Source: Loktanella sp. S4079 (GTDB lineage Bacteria > Pseudomonadota > Alphaproteobacteria > Rhodobacterales > Rhodobacteraceae). From it: a stretch of DNA of 64,000 nt. This document shows, piece after piece, positions 1 to 9,346 of the stretch (the stretch's first letter is position 1; each line of letters opens with the position of its first letter). Location: positions 1,178,001 through 1,242,000 of the forward strand of contig NZ_JXYE01000002.1 of NCBI RefSeq assembly GCF_000967725.1, given 5' to 3'. The position numbers and the translations under genes were made by a program. The notes under the pieces were generated by a model. The model saw only the letters and a list, made by a program, of their open reading frames with translations, did no database searches and was not told the origin of the DNA.

Positions 1-1147
1 AAATATCTTCCATCTTTCCTTGTGGGCGCGAACGCGTAAATGCAAGCAACATTCCCACGGTAATGCCCCCCGCAATAAGCGACGATCCGCCGTAAGAAAC
101 AAATGGCAAGGTCATCCCCTTCGCTGGCAACAACCGCACAGCAACCCCCATATTGATCATCGCCTGCACACCAAAAACACAAGCCAACCCGGTCCCCGCA
201 AGCCGAATAAAGGGATCGCGCTCTTTCATCAGGCGTAGCAATGAACGCACTACGATTAAACTATAAAGCGCAATAATCACCAGGACACAGATCAGCCCAT
301 ATTCCTCGGCAGCGACCGCAATGATGAAATCAGTGTGCGCATCTGGCAAAGACCATTTTACCTGCCCTTCACCGACACCCACACCGAAAAAACCGCCCTC
401 GCGGATTGCGTTAGTCGCGTATCCCAACTGTGTTGTTGGGTCCAAATCAGGCGACAAAAACCCGTCAATCCGGCGGGCAAAATGTTCAGAACTGTTGTAC
501 GCAACCGTTCCCCCCAAAACGACGAGCCCAGCTAACACCAACAAGAGCAACATCGGCGCGCCTGCGACGAAATACATCACGCCCCATGAAAACAGGATCA
601 AGCAAGCCTGCCCAAAGTCAGGCTGCATGGCCAGGATCAAAACGATCACAACTGTCATGACAAAGGAATATGCTTTTCCGGGTGGGCCGCCCAACTGCTG
701 CGACGCCGACAACATCCACGCGGCCATCACAATAAACCCGGGCTTAAGAAACTCCGAAGGCTGTACTGACGCAAAGCCCAGCGAGTACCAGCGGGTCGCC
801 CCCTTGCCAAAGTCGGTCCCCAACACAGGTAGCATCACCAGCGCAGCAAAGGCGCCGACAAAACCAATCACGGCCAACCGTCGCACGAGTGTCGGAGACA
901 TCATCGACACAGTAAACATGACAATCATCGCCATGCCGCCAAAAATCGCCTGCCGCGTCACATAGTGAAATGGATCAAGTCCGTTCTTCGCAGCCAAGGG
1001 CGGCGAAGAGGCAAGCCCCAACAACAGCCCCACCCCGAACAAAATCAGGATGCTGGACAATGTCCATTTGTCGATTGTTCGCCACCACCTTGGAAGAACG
1101 GGATCGCCAGATCGCACCGGGACCGCCCCATAGACCATTTCCGTCAT
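1..1147 (-). CDS. ftsW: Cell-division glycosyltransferase FtsW (3' end beyond window)
   Basis: The minus-strand frame from an ATG at 1147 stays open to the window edge, giving about 382 residues of a polytopic membrane protein. It begins MTEMVYGAVPVRSGDP and shows SEDS-family features: long hydrophobic helices, a QPSEFLKP segment, a QPDFGQA segment, and near the end LLPAKGMTLPFVSYGGSSL, which is the FtsW/RodA signature. FtsW polymerises lipid II into septal peptidoglycan with FtsI. The last residues visible (FTRSRPQGKMEDI) suggest that only the extreme C-terminus is missing. In this order ftsW normally follows murD directly; here murD is about 2.2 kb upstream on the same strand, with two plus-strand genes between. 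FtsW rather than RodA is preferred because murD is near. Confidence 0.93.
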   Translation of the reverse strand, partial: MTEMVYGAVPVRSGDPVLPRWWRTIDKWTLSSILILFGVGLLLGLASSPPLAAKNGLDPFHYVTRQAIFGGMAMIVMFTVSMMSPTLVRRLAVIGFVGAFAALVMLPVLGTDFGKGATRWYSLGFASVQPSEFLKPGFIVMAAWMLSASQQLGGPPGKAYSFVMTVVIVLILAMQPDFGQACLILFSWGVMYFVAGAPMLLLLVLAGLVVLGGTVAYNSSEHFARRIDGFLSPDLDPTTQLGYATNAIREGGFFGVGVGEGQVKWSLPDAHTDFIIAVAAEEYGLICVLVIIALYSLIVVRSLLRLMKERDPFIRLAGTGLACVFGVQAMINMGVAVRLLPAKGMTLPFVSYGGSSLIAGGITVGMLLAFTRSRPQGKMEDI

Positions 1148-1261
1148 GGATTACCACCTTACTGCCTCAACTGCCCGTTTGCCGGGTCTAAGGGCAGCAT
1201 AGCTAGCATTTGTGACTGATTCTATAGAAAATTGTCGCGCTGATTTAGACGGCGTGACTGA

Positions 1262-1285
1262 GATCAAATTTTGCAAAATTTGATC
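1262..1285. repeat. 24-bp perfect palindrome, GATCAAA-arm type
   Basis: The left half GATCAAATTTTG is followed by its exact reverse complement, with no loop. It lies in the divergent gap between ftsW and the flavoprotein gene, about 40 bases before the flavoprotein start. The outer arms GATCAAA/TTTGATC recur at 56823-56846. It could be a dimeric operator, a bidirectional terminator-like hairpin or a member of a dispersed palindrome family. Confidence 0.7.
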
Positions 1286-1324
1286 GCGCTTGCATGACGG
1301 CGCGTTCCACGGCACATCACCAGA

Positions 1325-2512
1325 ATGAAGGTAAATACTCTGATAATTGGCGCTGGCGCGGCTGGCATGATGTGCGCGGCTCACGCTGGGCCAGATACGC
1401 TTGTCGTGGATCACGCCAAAGCCCCCGGCGAGAAAATCCGCATTTCCGGCGGCGGCCGCTGCAACTTTACGAATTTGCATGCCAGTCCGGCCAACTTTAT
1501 TAGCCAAAACAAACACTTCTGCAAATCCGCGCTCAAACGGTATACGCAGTGGGATTTTATCGCGCTGGTCGATCAGTATCGGATCGCATGGCATGAAAAG
1601 ACGCTTGGTCAACTGTTCTGCGATGACACAGCTAAGGATATCGTCGCCATGCTACGCGCCGAAATGGACAAAGCCGGCGCCAAGCTCTGGCTACACACCA
1701 CGATCAGCAATATCCGTCATGACGGCACAAACTTTCGCACGGAACTCTCGCGTGACGGGCGCCTGACCGAAGTCATCGCGACAAATCTTGTCGTGGCATC
1801 GGGCGGCAAATCCATTCCCAAAATGGGCGCGACCGGTCTTGCCTATCAAATCGCCGAACAGTTTGACCTGCCCATAATTGAAACACGTCCCGGTCTCGTA
1901 CCCTTCACCTTTGGCGAAGATCGCTTCAAACCGCTCGCCGGGGTCGCCCTGCCCGCTCGTGTCAGCGCAAATGACACGAGCTTTGACGAAGCGATCCTCT
2001 TTACCCATCGCGGACTTTCCGGCCCGGCTGTCTTGCAGGCGTCCTCTTATTGGAATGAAGGCAACGAAATAACCGTAAATCTGGATCCAAAATCTGACCT
2101 GCTGGAATTACTGAAATCAGCGCGTAAAACCCAAGGTAAAAAGGCGCTAACAACGGTCATGTCTCAGCATATTCCCGGCCGTTTGGTTGAATTCCTCGCC
2201 GACGATCTTCTGCTCTCTGGCAACATCGCCGATCAGAGCGACACGCGGCTCAGCGAAATTACAGACCAGCTTTCACAATGGCATCTGAAGCCCTCAGGCA
2301 CCGAAGGCTACCGCACAGCTGAAGTCACACTCGGCGGGGTCGACACAGACGCATTGTCGTCAAAAACAATGGGCGCAAGATCCGTCCGCGGTCTCTATTT
2401 CATCGGCGAAGCTGTCGACGTCACAGGCTGGCTAGGCGGATACAACTTCCAATGGGCATGGTCATCTGGCTGGGCAGCGGGGCAAGCGATCAAGGCAACC
2501 ACGAATGAATAA
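1325..2512 (+). CDS. BaiN/HI0933-family NAD(P)/FAD-dependent oxidoreductase
   Basis: This 395-residue flavoprotein starts with a Rossmann dinucleotide-binding motif (GAGAAG, residues 9-14). It carries the family hallmark GEKIRISGGGRCNFTN at about 35-50 and ends with the FAD-contacting segment GLYFIGEAVDVTGWLGGYN. Those three blocks define the HI0933/YhiN/BaiN family of soluble flavoproteins, whose biological substrate is mostly unknown; the name BaiN comes from a proposed bile-acid role that need not apply here. The length is normal. The start has only a weak Shine-Dalgarno sequence. It sits on the opposite strand between ftsW and murD, with an Imm11-like pseudogene just after it, so it looks like part of an insertion into the division/cell-wall cluster. 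Confidence 0.88.
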   Translation: MKVNTLIIGAGAAGMMCAAHAGPDTLVVDHAKAPGEKIRISGGGRCNFTNLHASPANFISQNKHFCKSALKRYTQWDFIALVDQYRIAWHEKTLGQLFCDDTAKDIVAMLRAEMDKAGAKLWLHTTISNIRHDGTNFRTELSRDGRLTEVIATNLVVASGGKSIPKMGATGLAYQIAEQFDLPIIETRPGLVPFTFGEDRFKPLAGVALPARVSANDTSFDEAILFTHRGLSGPAVLQASSYWNEGNEITVNLDPKSDLLELLKSARKTQGKKALTTVMSQHIPGRLVEFLADDLLLSGNIADQSDTRLSEITDQLSQWHLKPSGTEGYRTAEVTLGGVDTDALSSKTMGARSVRGLYFIGEAVDVTGWLGGYNFQWAWSSGWAAGQAIKATTNE

Positions 2513-2544
2513 ATAGGTCTAGAAAAAGAAGACGGAGTTTAGAA

Positions 2545-3163
2545 ATGGTATATCATATTTCTGGAGGTGCGCCTGATCCTAAACTGGCTGGCATCCTGAC
2601 CGAGGTGCTTATTCCAGTTGATGGTGACTTTGATAAAGTCGAATTGATCGACCCAAGCCAAGATGGCCGATGGGGTGTTAGTTTTGGCATGGGGTGGAGC
2701 GGCCGGCCTATCGACACGACGCATATGCCTACGCGCTTGCGACGCAAAGGTAATGAAGAGTTTCCATTTTATGAGGTGTTTGAGGCATGGGGCAAGGGCT
2801 TACTTGTCACAGAGACGTTCAAACAAATCGTAGAACGTTTCGAACCAGATGTGCATCAATTTCTTCCTGTTGACATAGAGCAGGGGGGGCAAAGTGATCG
2901 CAAAGCGATATTTTCTCTACATTTGCAATCGCCTTAATACGTTGGCGAAGGATGCCTGTATTCCGCCTGTCGGTGACGATGAACACTACATGCCAAGCTA
3001 CGATGGCAATGACAAAATGGTATTTTCCACACAAAAAATAGGCAGCTGCCATGCGTGGCACGATAAATACACGATCGGGCGCTTCATTTCAGATGAATTA
3101 TTTACTGCGTTGGCCGAACAGAATTTTCTGGGCATGGGGCACCAGAAATTCGACCAAGTCTAG
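2545..3163 (+). pseudogene. Imm11/DUF1629-like immunity protein, frameshifted
   Basis: The first frame starts at 2545 after a GGAG sequence and gives a normal family N-terminus ending FEPDVHQFLPVDIEQGG. It then runs into an unrelated tail, stopping at 2937. The other half of the family, RYFLYICNRLNTL, then KMVFSTQKIGSCHAWHDK and a C-terminal FISDELFTALAEQNFLGM, continues in the next frame to 3163. The two halves join if one base is removed from a run of seven G at 2883-2889, restoring one protein of about 205 residues. The pattern of HQFFPV, YFL.NVCNR, and H.W.DK..GG.F.SD is what I know from Imm11 (DUF1629) polymorphic-toxin immunity proteins. No cognate toxin is visible. A sequencing error or a phase-variable tract would look the same as true decay. 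Confidence 0.72.
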
Positions 3164-3312
3164 CTCTGCAACTGTATGACAACGAAAGCCAATCATCGTA
3201 CAATCGCACGCATCATGAACCCCGCGACGAACCGACCAAATGGCCGACCCGAGAGCCACACACGCTATGCAACACCACTGTACTTTGCGGGATGGCATGT
3301 TTTAGGTGAACC

Positions 3313-4710
3313 TTAGGATGTCGAGTCTTGCACGCAGGCGATAAAATCCTCTCCCCGTTTCTCAAAGCTGTCGTATTGATCAAACGACGCCGCCGCAGGC
3401 GCGAGCAGCACGACATCCCCCGGCTGTGCGTCAGCAGCGGCACTGGATACAGCGGCCGCCATGGTGCCAGACACTTCGGCCTCTGCTCCGCTTAGTTGAC
3501 GCGCGAACTCCTCGGCTTCACGACCGATCACATAGGCTTTGGCGACGTTGCCAAGCTGCGGCAGCAGCGCGTCCAAACCGCCTTCTTTTTGTAGCCCGCC
3601 GCAGATCCAGCGGATCTTTGTAAATGCTTGCAATGCCTTAGCAGCGCTATCAACGTTGGTCGCCTTGCTGTCGTTCACATAGCGCACGCCGTTATGTTCG
3701 GCGACCAATTGCGACCGATGCGGCAGTCCCGGATAGCTGTGCATCGCGGCCTCGATCCCCTTCGGGCCAAGCCCTAGACTACGGCAAACCGCATAGGCGG
3801 CGCAGGCGTTTTGGTGGTTATGCGCACCGGGTAGTCCCGGCACATTACGCAGATCAATAGAGGCAACCTGCCGCCCCTTGCGCATTTCAGACAGGAATCC
3901 TTTGCGCGCCGAAACGGCCCATCCATCCGTCAGCTTGCGCCCGGATGAAATCTGGATGACGCGATCATCCCCTGCCCCTTCAATCAATTGATTGGCAAGA
4001 TAGCGGCCCTCGACCTCATCGACGCCAATGATCGCCCGATCCGGCCCACCTTCGGCAAACAAACGACGCTTGGCCGCAAAATATCCACCCAGCCCCGCGT
4101 GACGATCCAAATGATCGGGCGACAAGTTCGTCAAAACTGCAATATCGGGCGTCAACGACCGCGCTAGATCGGTTTGATAGGACGAAAGCTCCAGCACGAC
4201 GACCTCTCCGTCATGCGCCGGTTCGATATCAAGAACGCCGCGACCGATATTCCCCGCCAATTGCGCAGGCCGGCCGTTTTCAATCAAGATATGATGAATA
4301 AGCGCCGACGTCGTGGACTTTCCGTTCGACCCAGTCACAGCAACGACGCGTGGAGATACGTCAAAGTTCCCCCAATCCGATGTGGCAAACGATTGGAAAA
4401 ACAGCCCAATATCGTTATCTACCGGAACAGCAGCATCCCATGCAGTGGCAATCACAGCATTGGGCTGCGGATACAGATGCGGGATGCCGGGGCTGACGAT
4501 CAACTTAACGATGCCATCAAACGCGCCGTTTTTCGTCAAATCTAGAACAGTAAGGCCAGCCTCAGCTGCTGCCTCGCGCGCGGGAACGCTGTCGTCCCAA
4601 ACTACCACTTCAGCGCCACCTGCAACCAATGCCGCAGCGGTCGCACGCCCCGAACGGCCAAGACCCAAGACCGCAACGGTTTGACCAACATAGCCCTGAA
4701 CTGGAATCAT
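3313..4710 (-). CDS. murD: UDP-N-acetylmuramoylalanine--D-glutamate ligase
   Basis: MurD adds D-glutamate to UDP-MurNAc-L-Ala in cytoplasmic peptidoglycan synthesis. The 465-residue reading starts [21 protein letters not shown], with an N-terminal Rossmann domain (GLGRSG). It then shows the Mur-ligase ATP loop GSNGKST at about 127-133, the [12 protein letters not shown] segment and the C-terminal [22 protein letters not shown] block typical of MurD. The open frame extends upstream to 4827, but the extra 39 residues are not MurD-like, and the ATG at 4710 has a GTGAGG Shine-Dalgarno sequence, so 4710 is preferred. It is separated from ftsW by two opposite-strand genes, which is unusual for a dcw cluster. 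Confidence 0.95.
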   Translation of the reverse strand: MIPVQGYVGQTVAVLGLGRSGRATAAALVAGGAEVVVWDDSVPAREAAAEAGLTVLDLTKNGAFDGIVKLIVSPGIPHLYPQPNAVIATAWDAAVPVDNDIGLFFQSFATSDWGNFDVSPRVVAVTGSNGKSTTSALIHHILIENGRPAQLAGNIGRGVLDIEPAHDGEVVVLELSSYQTDLARSLTPDIAVLTNLSPDHLDRHAGLGGYFAAKRRLFAEGGPDRAIIGVDEVEGRYLANQLIEGAGDDRVIQISSGRKLTDGWAVSARKGFLSEMRKGRQVASIDLRNVPGLPGAHNHQNACAAYAVCRSLGLGPKGIEAAMHSYPGLPHRSQLVAEHNGVRYVNDSKATNVDSAAKALQAFTKIRWICGGLQKEGGLDALLPQLGNVAKAYVIGREAEEFARQLSGAEAEVSGTMAAAVSSAAADAQPGDVVLLAPAAASFDQYDSFEKRGEDFIACVQDSTS

Positions 4711-5071
4711 CTTTGCCTCACTGCATATTTGCGCAGACATTGCCCCGACAGGCACATTGGACGCAAGAGCAACGGCTAGACCTTCACCCAATTTGGAAAC
4801 GAACCTTCCATGTATACGAGTGTTCAACTATTTAGGTGTAGCACCCCCGAACAAGTAGCGTATTTATCTGCCTGATGAACGTCTAGGCGAACTTAGGCGC
4901 TCGCGCCTCAACCACGCAATCCGGATCAGCCACGATCCAAACCAGCGGGTCGCTTTGGTTTCGAAGGTCATTTACAAAGGCCGGGATGAAACAGACAGAA
5001 CCAAAGCATATTGCTTAAGTTTCCGCGAACCGCATGCACGGGACCTCTGGACAAATCTAGAAGGGAATGAA
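4711..5071. other. Intergenic stretch between murD and tRNA-Leu
   Basis: About 360 bases with no convincing gene. The part nearest murD is an in-frame but unlikely extension of murD. A short inverted repeat AGGCGC/GCGCCT lies near 4895-4908. An open plus-strand frame running across the tRNA is treated as spurious. The murD promoter should lie here, but no clear -35/-10 pair was recognised. Confidence 0.5.
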
Positions 5072-5158
5072 TGGTGCGGTCGGGGGGACTCGAACCCCCA
5101 CGAGTGTTACCTCACAGCGACCTCAACGCTGCGCGTCTACCAATTCCGCCACGACCGC
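5072..5158 (-). tRNA. tRNA-Leu (anticodon GAG)
   Basis: The minus strand reads GCGGTCG at the 5' end, pairing with CGACCGC at the 3' end, followed by A and an encoded CCA. The D arm (GGCGGAATTGGTAGACGC), a long class II variable arm, and the T arm (GGGGGTTCGAGTCCCCC) are all recognisable. The anticodon stem CAGCG/CGCTG encloses the loop TTGAGGT, giving anticodon GAG (bases 5122-5124), which reads CUC and CUU leucine codons. It has a convincing promoter just upstream at 5177-5205. Confidence 0.96.
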
Positions 5159-5176
5159 AAGTCATTAGCTGCCGCG

Positions 5177-5205
5177 CTTCTAGTCGAGCGATGCCCCCTT
5201 GCCAA
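5177..5205 (-). promoter_or_regulatory. Predicted sigma-70 promoter of tRNA-Leu
   Basis: On the minus strand a TTGGCA -35 box (5200-5205) is followed by exactly 17 bases and a TAGAAG -10 box (5177-5182). The mature tRNA begins 18 bases further on. The bases just after the -10 box are GC-rich (CGCGGC), as in the discriminators of stringently controlled stable-RNA promoters. Position and spacing support the call; the -10 match is moderate (4 of 6). Confidence 0.6.
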
Positions 5206-5298
5206 GAGGCAAAACGCATTGTTTTACCCGCAATCGAAACTGGGGGTGACTTTTTGCGGTCGCAGAGCCATATCTCGCAGTACAGGAGAGCATGACCA

Positions 5299-5952
5299 AT
5301 GGTGGAATGGATTACTTCGGACGGGTTCGTCGCATATCAAGACGCGCTCACCTTTATGGAACAGCGGGTCGATGCCATCGCCCGCGGCGAGGCCACAGAA
5401 TGCGTTTGGTTGCTCGAGCACCCGCCACTCTATACCGCCGGAACTTCCGCTAAATCCAAAGACCTGATTGACCCCAATCGTTTCCCGGTTTTTGAGGCAA
5501 GACGCGGCGGTGAATACACCTATCATGGTCCTGGGCAGCGAGTTGTCTATGTGATGCTTGATGTCGCAAAGCGTGGTCGGGACGTGCGCCAATTCGTGAA
5601 GGATCTAGAGAACTGGGTGATTGCCACGCTTGAGACCTTCAATGTCAAAGGCGAAATCCGTGACGGACGTGTCGGCGTTTGGGTGCAGCGCCCCGAAAAG
5701 CCACAGCAAATCGACGGAAGCGTCGCCGAAGACAAGATCGCCGCCATCGGCATTCGGTTACGCAAATGGGTGTCTTTCCACGGTATCTCAATCAACGTAG
5801 AGCCAGACCTGACTCATTTCGCCGGTATCGTCCCCTGCGGGATCACGGATCACGGTGTGACCAGCCTTGTTGATCTGGGGTTGCCGGTCGATATGAACGA
5901 CCTTGATGTCGCCCTAAAACGTTGTTTTGAAGAATATCTGGTGTCTGCGTAG
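5299..5952 (+). CDS. lipB: Lipoyl(octanoyl) transferase
   Basis: LipB moves the octanoyl group from acyl carrier protein to the lipoyl domains of pyruvate and 2-oxoglutarate dehydrogenases and the glycine cleavage system. The 217-residue protein has the family blocks in order: [11 protein letters not shown] (41-51), [12 protein letters not shown] (69-80), then the catalytic Lys in [10 protein letters not shown] (K146) and the catalytic Cys in FAGIVPCGI (C180). Length is normal. The ATG at 5299 follows AGGAGAG at a suitable distance; a nearer ATG at 5292 is in another frame. The neighbours are unrelated (a tRNA upstream, the polyol operon converging downstream). Confidence 0.96.
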   Translation: MVEWITSDGFVAYQDALTFMEQRVDAIARGEATECVWLLEHPPLYTAGTSAKSKDLIDPNRFPVFEARRGGEYTYHGPGQRVVYVMLDVAKRGRDVRQFVKDLENWVIATLETFNVKGEIRDGRVGVWVQRPEKPQQIDGSVAEDKIAAIGIRLRKWVSFHGISINVEPDLTHFAGIVPCGITDHGVTSLVDLGLPVDMNDLDVALKRCFEEYLVSA

Positions 5953-5970
5953 GGTGGATTTTAATCCACC
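5953..5970. repeat. Short palindrome after lipB
   Basis: GGTGGATT and its complement AATCCACC flank a TT centre, starting immediately after the lipB stop codon. It can form an 8-bp hairpin but has no following T-run. It resembles the other AT-cored palindromes in this window, although it is shorter and its outer arm is different. Confidence 0.5.
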
Positions 5971-5991
5971 TCCCCTGTCACCATAGCAAAT

Positions 5992-6013
5992 GACCCAGCC
6001 AATTGGCCGGGCC
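5992..6013 (-). terminator. Predicted terminator of the polyol operon
   Basis: Transcribed from the minus strand, GGCCCGGCC pairs with GGCTGGGTC across an AATT loop, a 9-bp stem with two G-U pairs. It is followed by ATTTG, so the U-tract is weak. It lies about 20 bases beyond the ATPase stop codon, the end of the minus-strand operon. Confidence 0.5.
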
Positions 6014-6032
6014 ATCAGTCACTTGGGAAGCA

Positions 6033-7052
6033 TTAGACCCGCGCACCAGAGGCTTCATCAAATCGATGGGTCATTTTCGTATCGGCCTTGAATGACAACC
6101 GTGTGCCATTCTTGATTTCTGCACGATCCATTTTAGCGACAAAGCCAGTGCCATGATCCGTGGTCAGGTGCACCAGGATATATTCACCTAGGTTCTCCAC
6201 CAGATCGACGCTCCCGCTCAACCAGCTGTCTTGCTCTGGAACAGCAATCAAATGCTCTGGGCGAATACCCAACACCTGACCGTTGCTCACCGACACCTCA
6301 GAGCCTGCACTAATGTCTTGAGACGCAAAGAAGTTCATCTTGGGGCTGCCGATAAACTGCGCCACAAACATATTATCAGGGTGATCATATAGCTGGGTCG
6401 GGGAACCAACCTGCTCTACGCGACCATCACGCAACACAACGATCTTATCGGCAAGGGTCATCGCCTCGACCTGATCGTGTGTCACATAGATCATCGTCGA
6501 ACCAAGCCGTTCATGCAGTTTCGAAATCTCGAACCGTGTTTGTACACGCAACGCAGCGTCAAGGTTCGACAAGGGCTCATCAAACAAGAAAACCTTGGGG
6601 TCACGAACAATGGCGCGGCCAATGGCAACACGTTGGCGCTGTCCACCCGACAGGTTCCGTGGGCTACGATCCAAATAGTCGTTGATCTGTAGGACTTCGG
6701 CAGCCGCCTTAACGCGGCGGTCGATCTCATCTTCTGGAGTTTTGATCTGTTTCAGACCAAACGCCATGTTTTTGTAGACCGACATATGTGGATAAAGCGC
6801 GTAAGTCTGAAACACCATCGCAACGCCACGCTTGGACGGGGCTGTTTCATTGACGACCTCATCGTCAATTGCGACTGTACCGCTCGTAATCTCTTCGAGA
6901 CCTGCGATCATGCGCAGCAGCGTCGACTTACCGCAGCCCGATGGCCCAACAAATACAACGAATTCACCGTCTTCGATATCAAGGTCAATTCCATGCATCA
7001 CCTGCACAGAACCATAAGATTTGCGAACGTCGCGGATTGTCAAACTGGCCAT
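6033..7052 (-). CDS. smoK: Polyol ABC transporter ATP-binding protein (SmoK/MalK-like)
   Basis: This 339-residue ATPase of the carbohydrate (CUT1/UgpC-MalK) type powers the importer formed by the two permeases of this operon. Visible motifs are Walker [10 protein letters not shown] (36-44), signature LSGGQ (134-138), Walker B VFLFDEP (154-160), the switch His in [10 protein letters not shown], and a C-terminal TOBE-type domain of about 100 residues. Its first bases overlap the end of the mannitol dehydrogenase gene by 13 bases, so the two are probably translationally coupled. It is the last gene of the minus-strand operon. The polyol assignment rests on the neighbouring dehydrogenases, not on this protein. 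Confidence 0.9.
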   Translation of the reverse strand: MASLTIRDVRKSYGSVQVMHGIDLDIEDGEFVVFVGPSGCGKSTLLRMIAGLEEITSGTVAIDDEVVNETAPSKRGVAMVFQTYALYPHMSVYKNMAFGLKQIKTPEDEIDRRVKAAAEVLQINDYLDRSPRNLSGGQRQRVAIGRAIVRDPKVFLFDEPLSNLDAALRVQTRFEISKLHERLGSTMIYVTHDQVEAMTLADKIVVLRDGRVEQVGSPTQLYDHPDNMFVAQFIGSPKMNFFASQDISAGSEVSVSNGQVLGIRPEHLIAVPEQDSWLSGSVDLVENLGEYILVHLTTDHGTGFVAKMDRAEIKNGTRLSFKADTKMTHRFDEASGARV

Positions 7053-8452
7053 GATTGCTCCATGTCTTTGATGGCCGCACGCAATGTGTCGGCGAATGCA
7101 GGATAGGCGGTGGGCAGATCACCCCAAAGCTGCTGTGAAGTTACAAATTCATCCGTACCAAGCATTGCCTTCAGGCCCTCCCAGCTTGGTTCAAGATAGT
7201 CAAACGGGATACGCCCGGCGGCAACATGCTGCGCAAATACGTACCAGCTCGCGATGCTCCGAATGCCGTGATGCGGCATCACACCTTGCTTGAGGCATCC
7301 CTCAAGCGTTGGTCGGATAAAGATCGGGAATTTCGCGACACCATCAGCGCAAATCCGGGCAACCGTATCGGCGATGGCTTCGTTCTTAAAGCGCGCAGCG
7401 ATGTCATCAAGATAAGCCTCTTTCGAGAAAGGCAATTCAATGGTCAGCGCGGGCAGCACTTCTTGGGTTTCATAGTTCCAGAAGTGGTCAAAAAGCTCTG
7501 GAACGCGCATCGCCGCATCAAAGGTTTCGATACCATGCAGCGCACCCAGATAGGTCAAGCAGGTATGCCCACCATTGAGAACCCGAATTTTCGTTTCCTC
7601 ATAGGGGTCCACGTTGTCCGTAACGGTCACATCAACCTGATCCAGCGCAGGCATTGGCCCAGCAAAATTATTCTGCAATACCCACTGCACAAAGGCTTCT
7701 GCCGCAATCGGCTGATTTACCGTTTCGCCAGTTTGCTCTGACAATTCGGCTGACAGCGCTGCGGTCGAACGCGGGGTGATCCGGTCCACCATGGAACAGG
7801 GAAAAGTCACGTTTTCCGCAACCCATTGCGCCAGTGCATCTTGCCGCGTCAGCGTAAGATAGGCCGCAAAATTCGCCTTTAGCATCTTGCCATTTTGACG
7901 AATGTTATCGCAGCAGCATACGGTAATTGGCGCACCACCCGCGTCCATCCGCCGCTTTAGCGCGTTTTGCAGATAGGCATAAACAGTTGTGGGTGCCCCG
8001 CCTGCCACTTCGGCAGCAATTGTTGGGTCGTTGGCATCAAGCGCACCTTTGGGGTCCGTGTAATAGCCGCTTTCAGTCACTGTGATCGTCACCATATGGA
8101 CGCTAGCTTGCGCCAGCAGGTCCTCTGCCGCATCGACATCTTTGGACCAATCAGAAAAGGCAACATGGCTCCGTACACGCCGCAAAGACACTTCACCATC
8201 AGGTGTGGTGGATTTCAGCAAATAGCCGTTTTCCCAATCAGTGCATTGAGCAAAAACATCTGCTTCGGGCGCGCGCAAATTGACAGCGGCAATCCCCCAC
8301 GCCAGATCACCCGACTTTTGCATATAGTCGTCAATGTATTGGGCCTGATGGGCCCGGTGAAACGCACCAAATCCCAGATGAACAACACCCACCGCGCAAT
8401 CAGCGCGATCATAGGTCGTTTCATAGATGGTGGCGTTAGCGGATTGATTCAT
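7040..8452 (-). CDS. mtlK: Mannitol 2-dehydrogenase (long-chain polyol dehydrogenase)
   Basis: The 470-residue reading belongs to the polyol-specific long-chain dehydrogenase family, which oxidises D-mannitol to D-fructose with NAD and may also use arabitol or sorbitol. The N-terminal nucleotide-binding segment [16 protein letters not shown] (21-36) is followed by TESGYY (126-131) and the family signature [10 protein letters not shown]. In that signature K288, N293 and H296 have the same spacing as the catalytic Lys, Asn and His of Pseudomonas mannitol dehydrogenase. The ATG at 8452 overlaps the TGA of the AraC gene as TGATG; the 43 extra upstream in-frame residues are rejected. A mannonate or altronate oxidoreductase is a less likely alternative, given the transporter context. 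Confidence 0.9.
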   Translation of the reverse strand: MNQSANATIYETTYDRADCAVGVVHLGFGAFHRAHQAQYIDDYMQKSGDLAWGIAAVNLRAPEADVFAQCTDWENGYLLKSTTPDGEVSLRRVRSHVAFSDWSKDVDAAEDLLAQASVHMVTITVTESGYYTDPKGALDANDPTIAAEVAGGAPTTVYAYLQNALKRRMDAGGAPITVCCCDNIRQNGKMLKANFAAYLTLTRQDALAQWVAENVTFPCSMVDRITPRSTAALSAELSEQTGETVNQPIAAEAFVQWVLQNNFAGPMPALDQVDVTVTDNVDPYEETKIRVLNGGHTCLTYLGALHGIETFDAAMRVPELFDHFWNYETQEVLPALTIELPFSKEAYLDDIAARFKNEAIADTVARICADGVAKFPIFIRPTLEGCLKQGVMPHHGIRSIASWYVFAQHVAAGRIPFDYLEPSWEGLKAMLGTDEFVTSQQLWGDLPTAYPAFADTLRAAIKDMEQSWPV

Positions 8453-9342
8453 CACGCAGTTTCCTTTGTAGGGATCAAATCTTTTCGGGCTTTGTCCCGA
8501 TAGGCAGACGGTGTCATGCCCTTCATTTTCAAGAAGTGTCGGTTGAAATTTGCCAGGTTCTGAAACCCGACCTGATAGCAAATTGCTGCGACTTGTTCGT
8601 CGGTGGCGTAAAGCATCCCGCAGGCCTGACCGATGCGCACGCCGTTGACGAATTCAACAAAGCGGTGCCCGGTCGTTGCCTGGAAATTTCGGCGGAATGT
8701 GGCTTCGGTCATGCCGGCCATTTTCGCCGCGCTTTCGACCGAAATCTCATCCGCAAAGTTCTGAACGATATGATCGACGACATCGCAGATTTTAATCTGT
8801 TGCTTGCTGCGCTTTGCGTGATCAATCTTTTGGATCGACATGGTTTCTGTGTCTGGATGTTCGGCCAGCACAGTCAGGAACTCAAAAAACTCCAGCACCC
8901 GGTGTGGTCCCGTCCCGTCACGCAATGACGCAAGGCGCGCTTTGGCGTCTTCCATAGGGTAGCCGTTAAACTTAATCCCGCATTGTGAACGCTTGATCAG
9001 GTTTTGCGATGGCTCGAACTCGGGGAAGTGTTTGACCAAGCCTTCGATCTTTTCGTGATCGAACTGAATGACCATATCCCGCTGCGCGACAGGTTCTGTC
9101 CAAACCTCGTCCGTGATCCAGTTGTGCGGCAAATGCGGCCCAATCAAAAACAGATCACCGGGCGCAAAATCACCGATGTAGTCACCGACATAGCTGCGCC
9201 CATTGGTGGCCACGATCAGGTGCAGCTCGCATTCTTTGTGCGAATGCCAACGACACAATGGATCGGGCCAGCCGTGCTCTAGATAGCGAAGGCTATCGGG
9301 GCTGCTTTCAAGGACTTCCAGTTCAGGCTGAATAATCGACAT
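8452..9342 (-). CDS. AraC-family transcriptional regulator of the polyol operon
   Basis: This 296-residue regulator has an N-terminal cupin-like sensing half. It shows a metal-site-like H.H.E pattern (WHSHKECELHLI) near residue 32 and a PHLPHNW segment. The C-terminal two-helix-turn-helix AraC domain (about 185-285) ends with the typical VCYQVGFQNLANFNRHF-like block, here AICYQVGFQNLANFNRHF. The gene lies inside the operon, four bases after the SDR gene and overlapping mtlK by one base, so it is co-transcribed with what it presumably controls. The inducer is probably a polyol, by context. Confidence 0.88.
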   Translation of the reverse strand: MSIIQPELEVLESSPDSLRYLEHGWPDPLCRWHSHKECELHLIVATNGRSYVGDYIGDFAPGDLFLIGPHLPHNWITDEVWTEPVAQRDMVIQFDHEKIEGLVKHFPEFEPSQNLIKRSQCGIKFNGYPMEDAKARLASLRDGTGPHRVLEFFEFLTVLAEHPDTETMSIQKIDHAKRSKQQIKICDVVDHIVQNFADEISVESAAKMAGMTEATFRRNFQATTGHRFVEFVNGVRIGQACGMLYATDEQVAAICYQVGFQNLANFNRHFLKMKGMTPSAYRDKARKDLIPTKETA

Positions 9343-9346
9343 TGCG

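Noticed and set aside
2894..3163. Independent 89-residue gene
   Set aside because: Its sequence continues the Imm11-like protein in the next frame and joins it by a one-base change in the G tract, so it is annotated as part of one broken gene.
4711..4827. 39-residue N-terminal extension of MurD
   Set aside because: The extension has no MurD character; the ATG at 4710 has a good ribosome site and begins exactly at the family start.
4955..5467. 170-residue plus-strand reading frame across the tRNA
   Set aside because: It runs antisense through tRNA-Leu and into lipB in another frame, so it is fortuitous.
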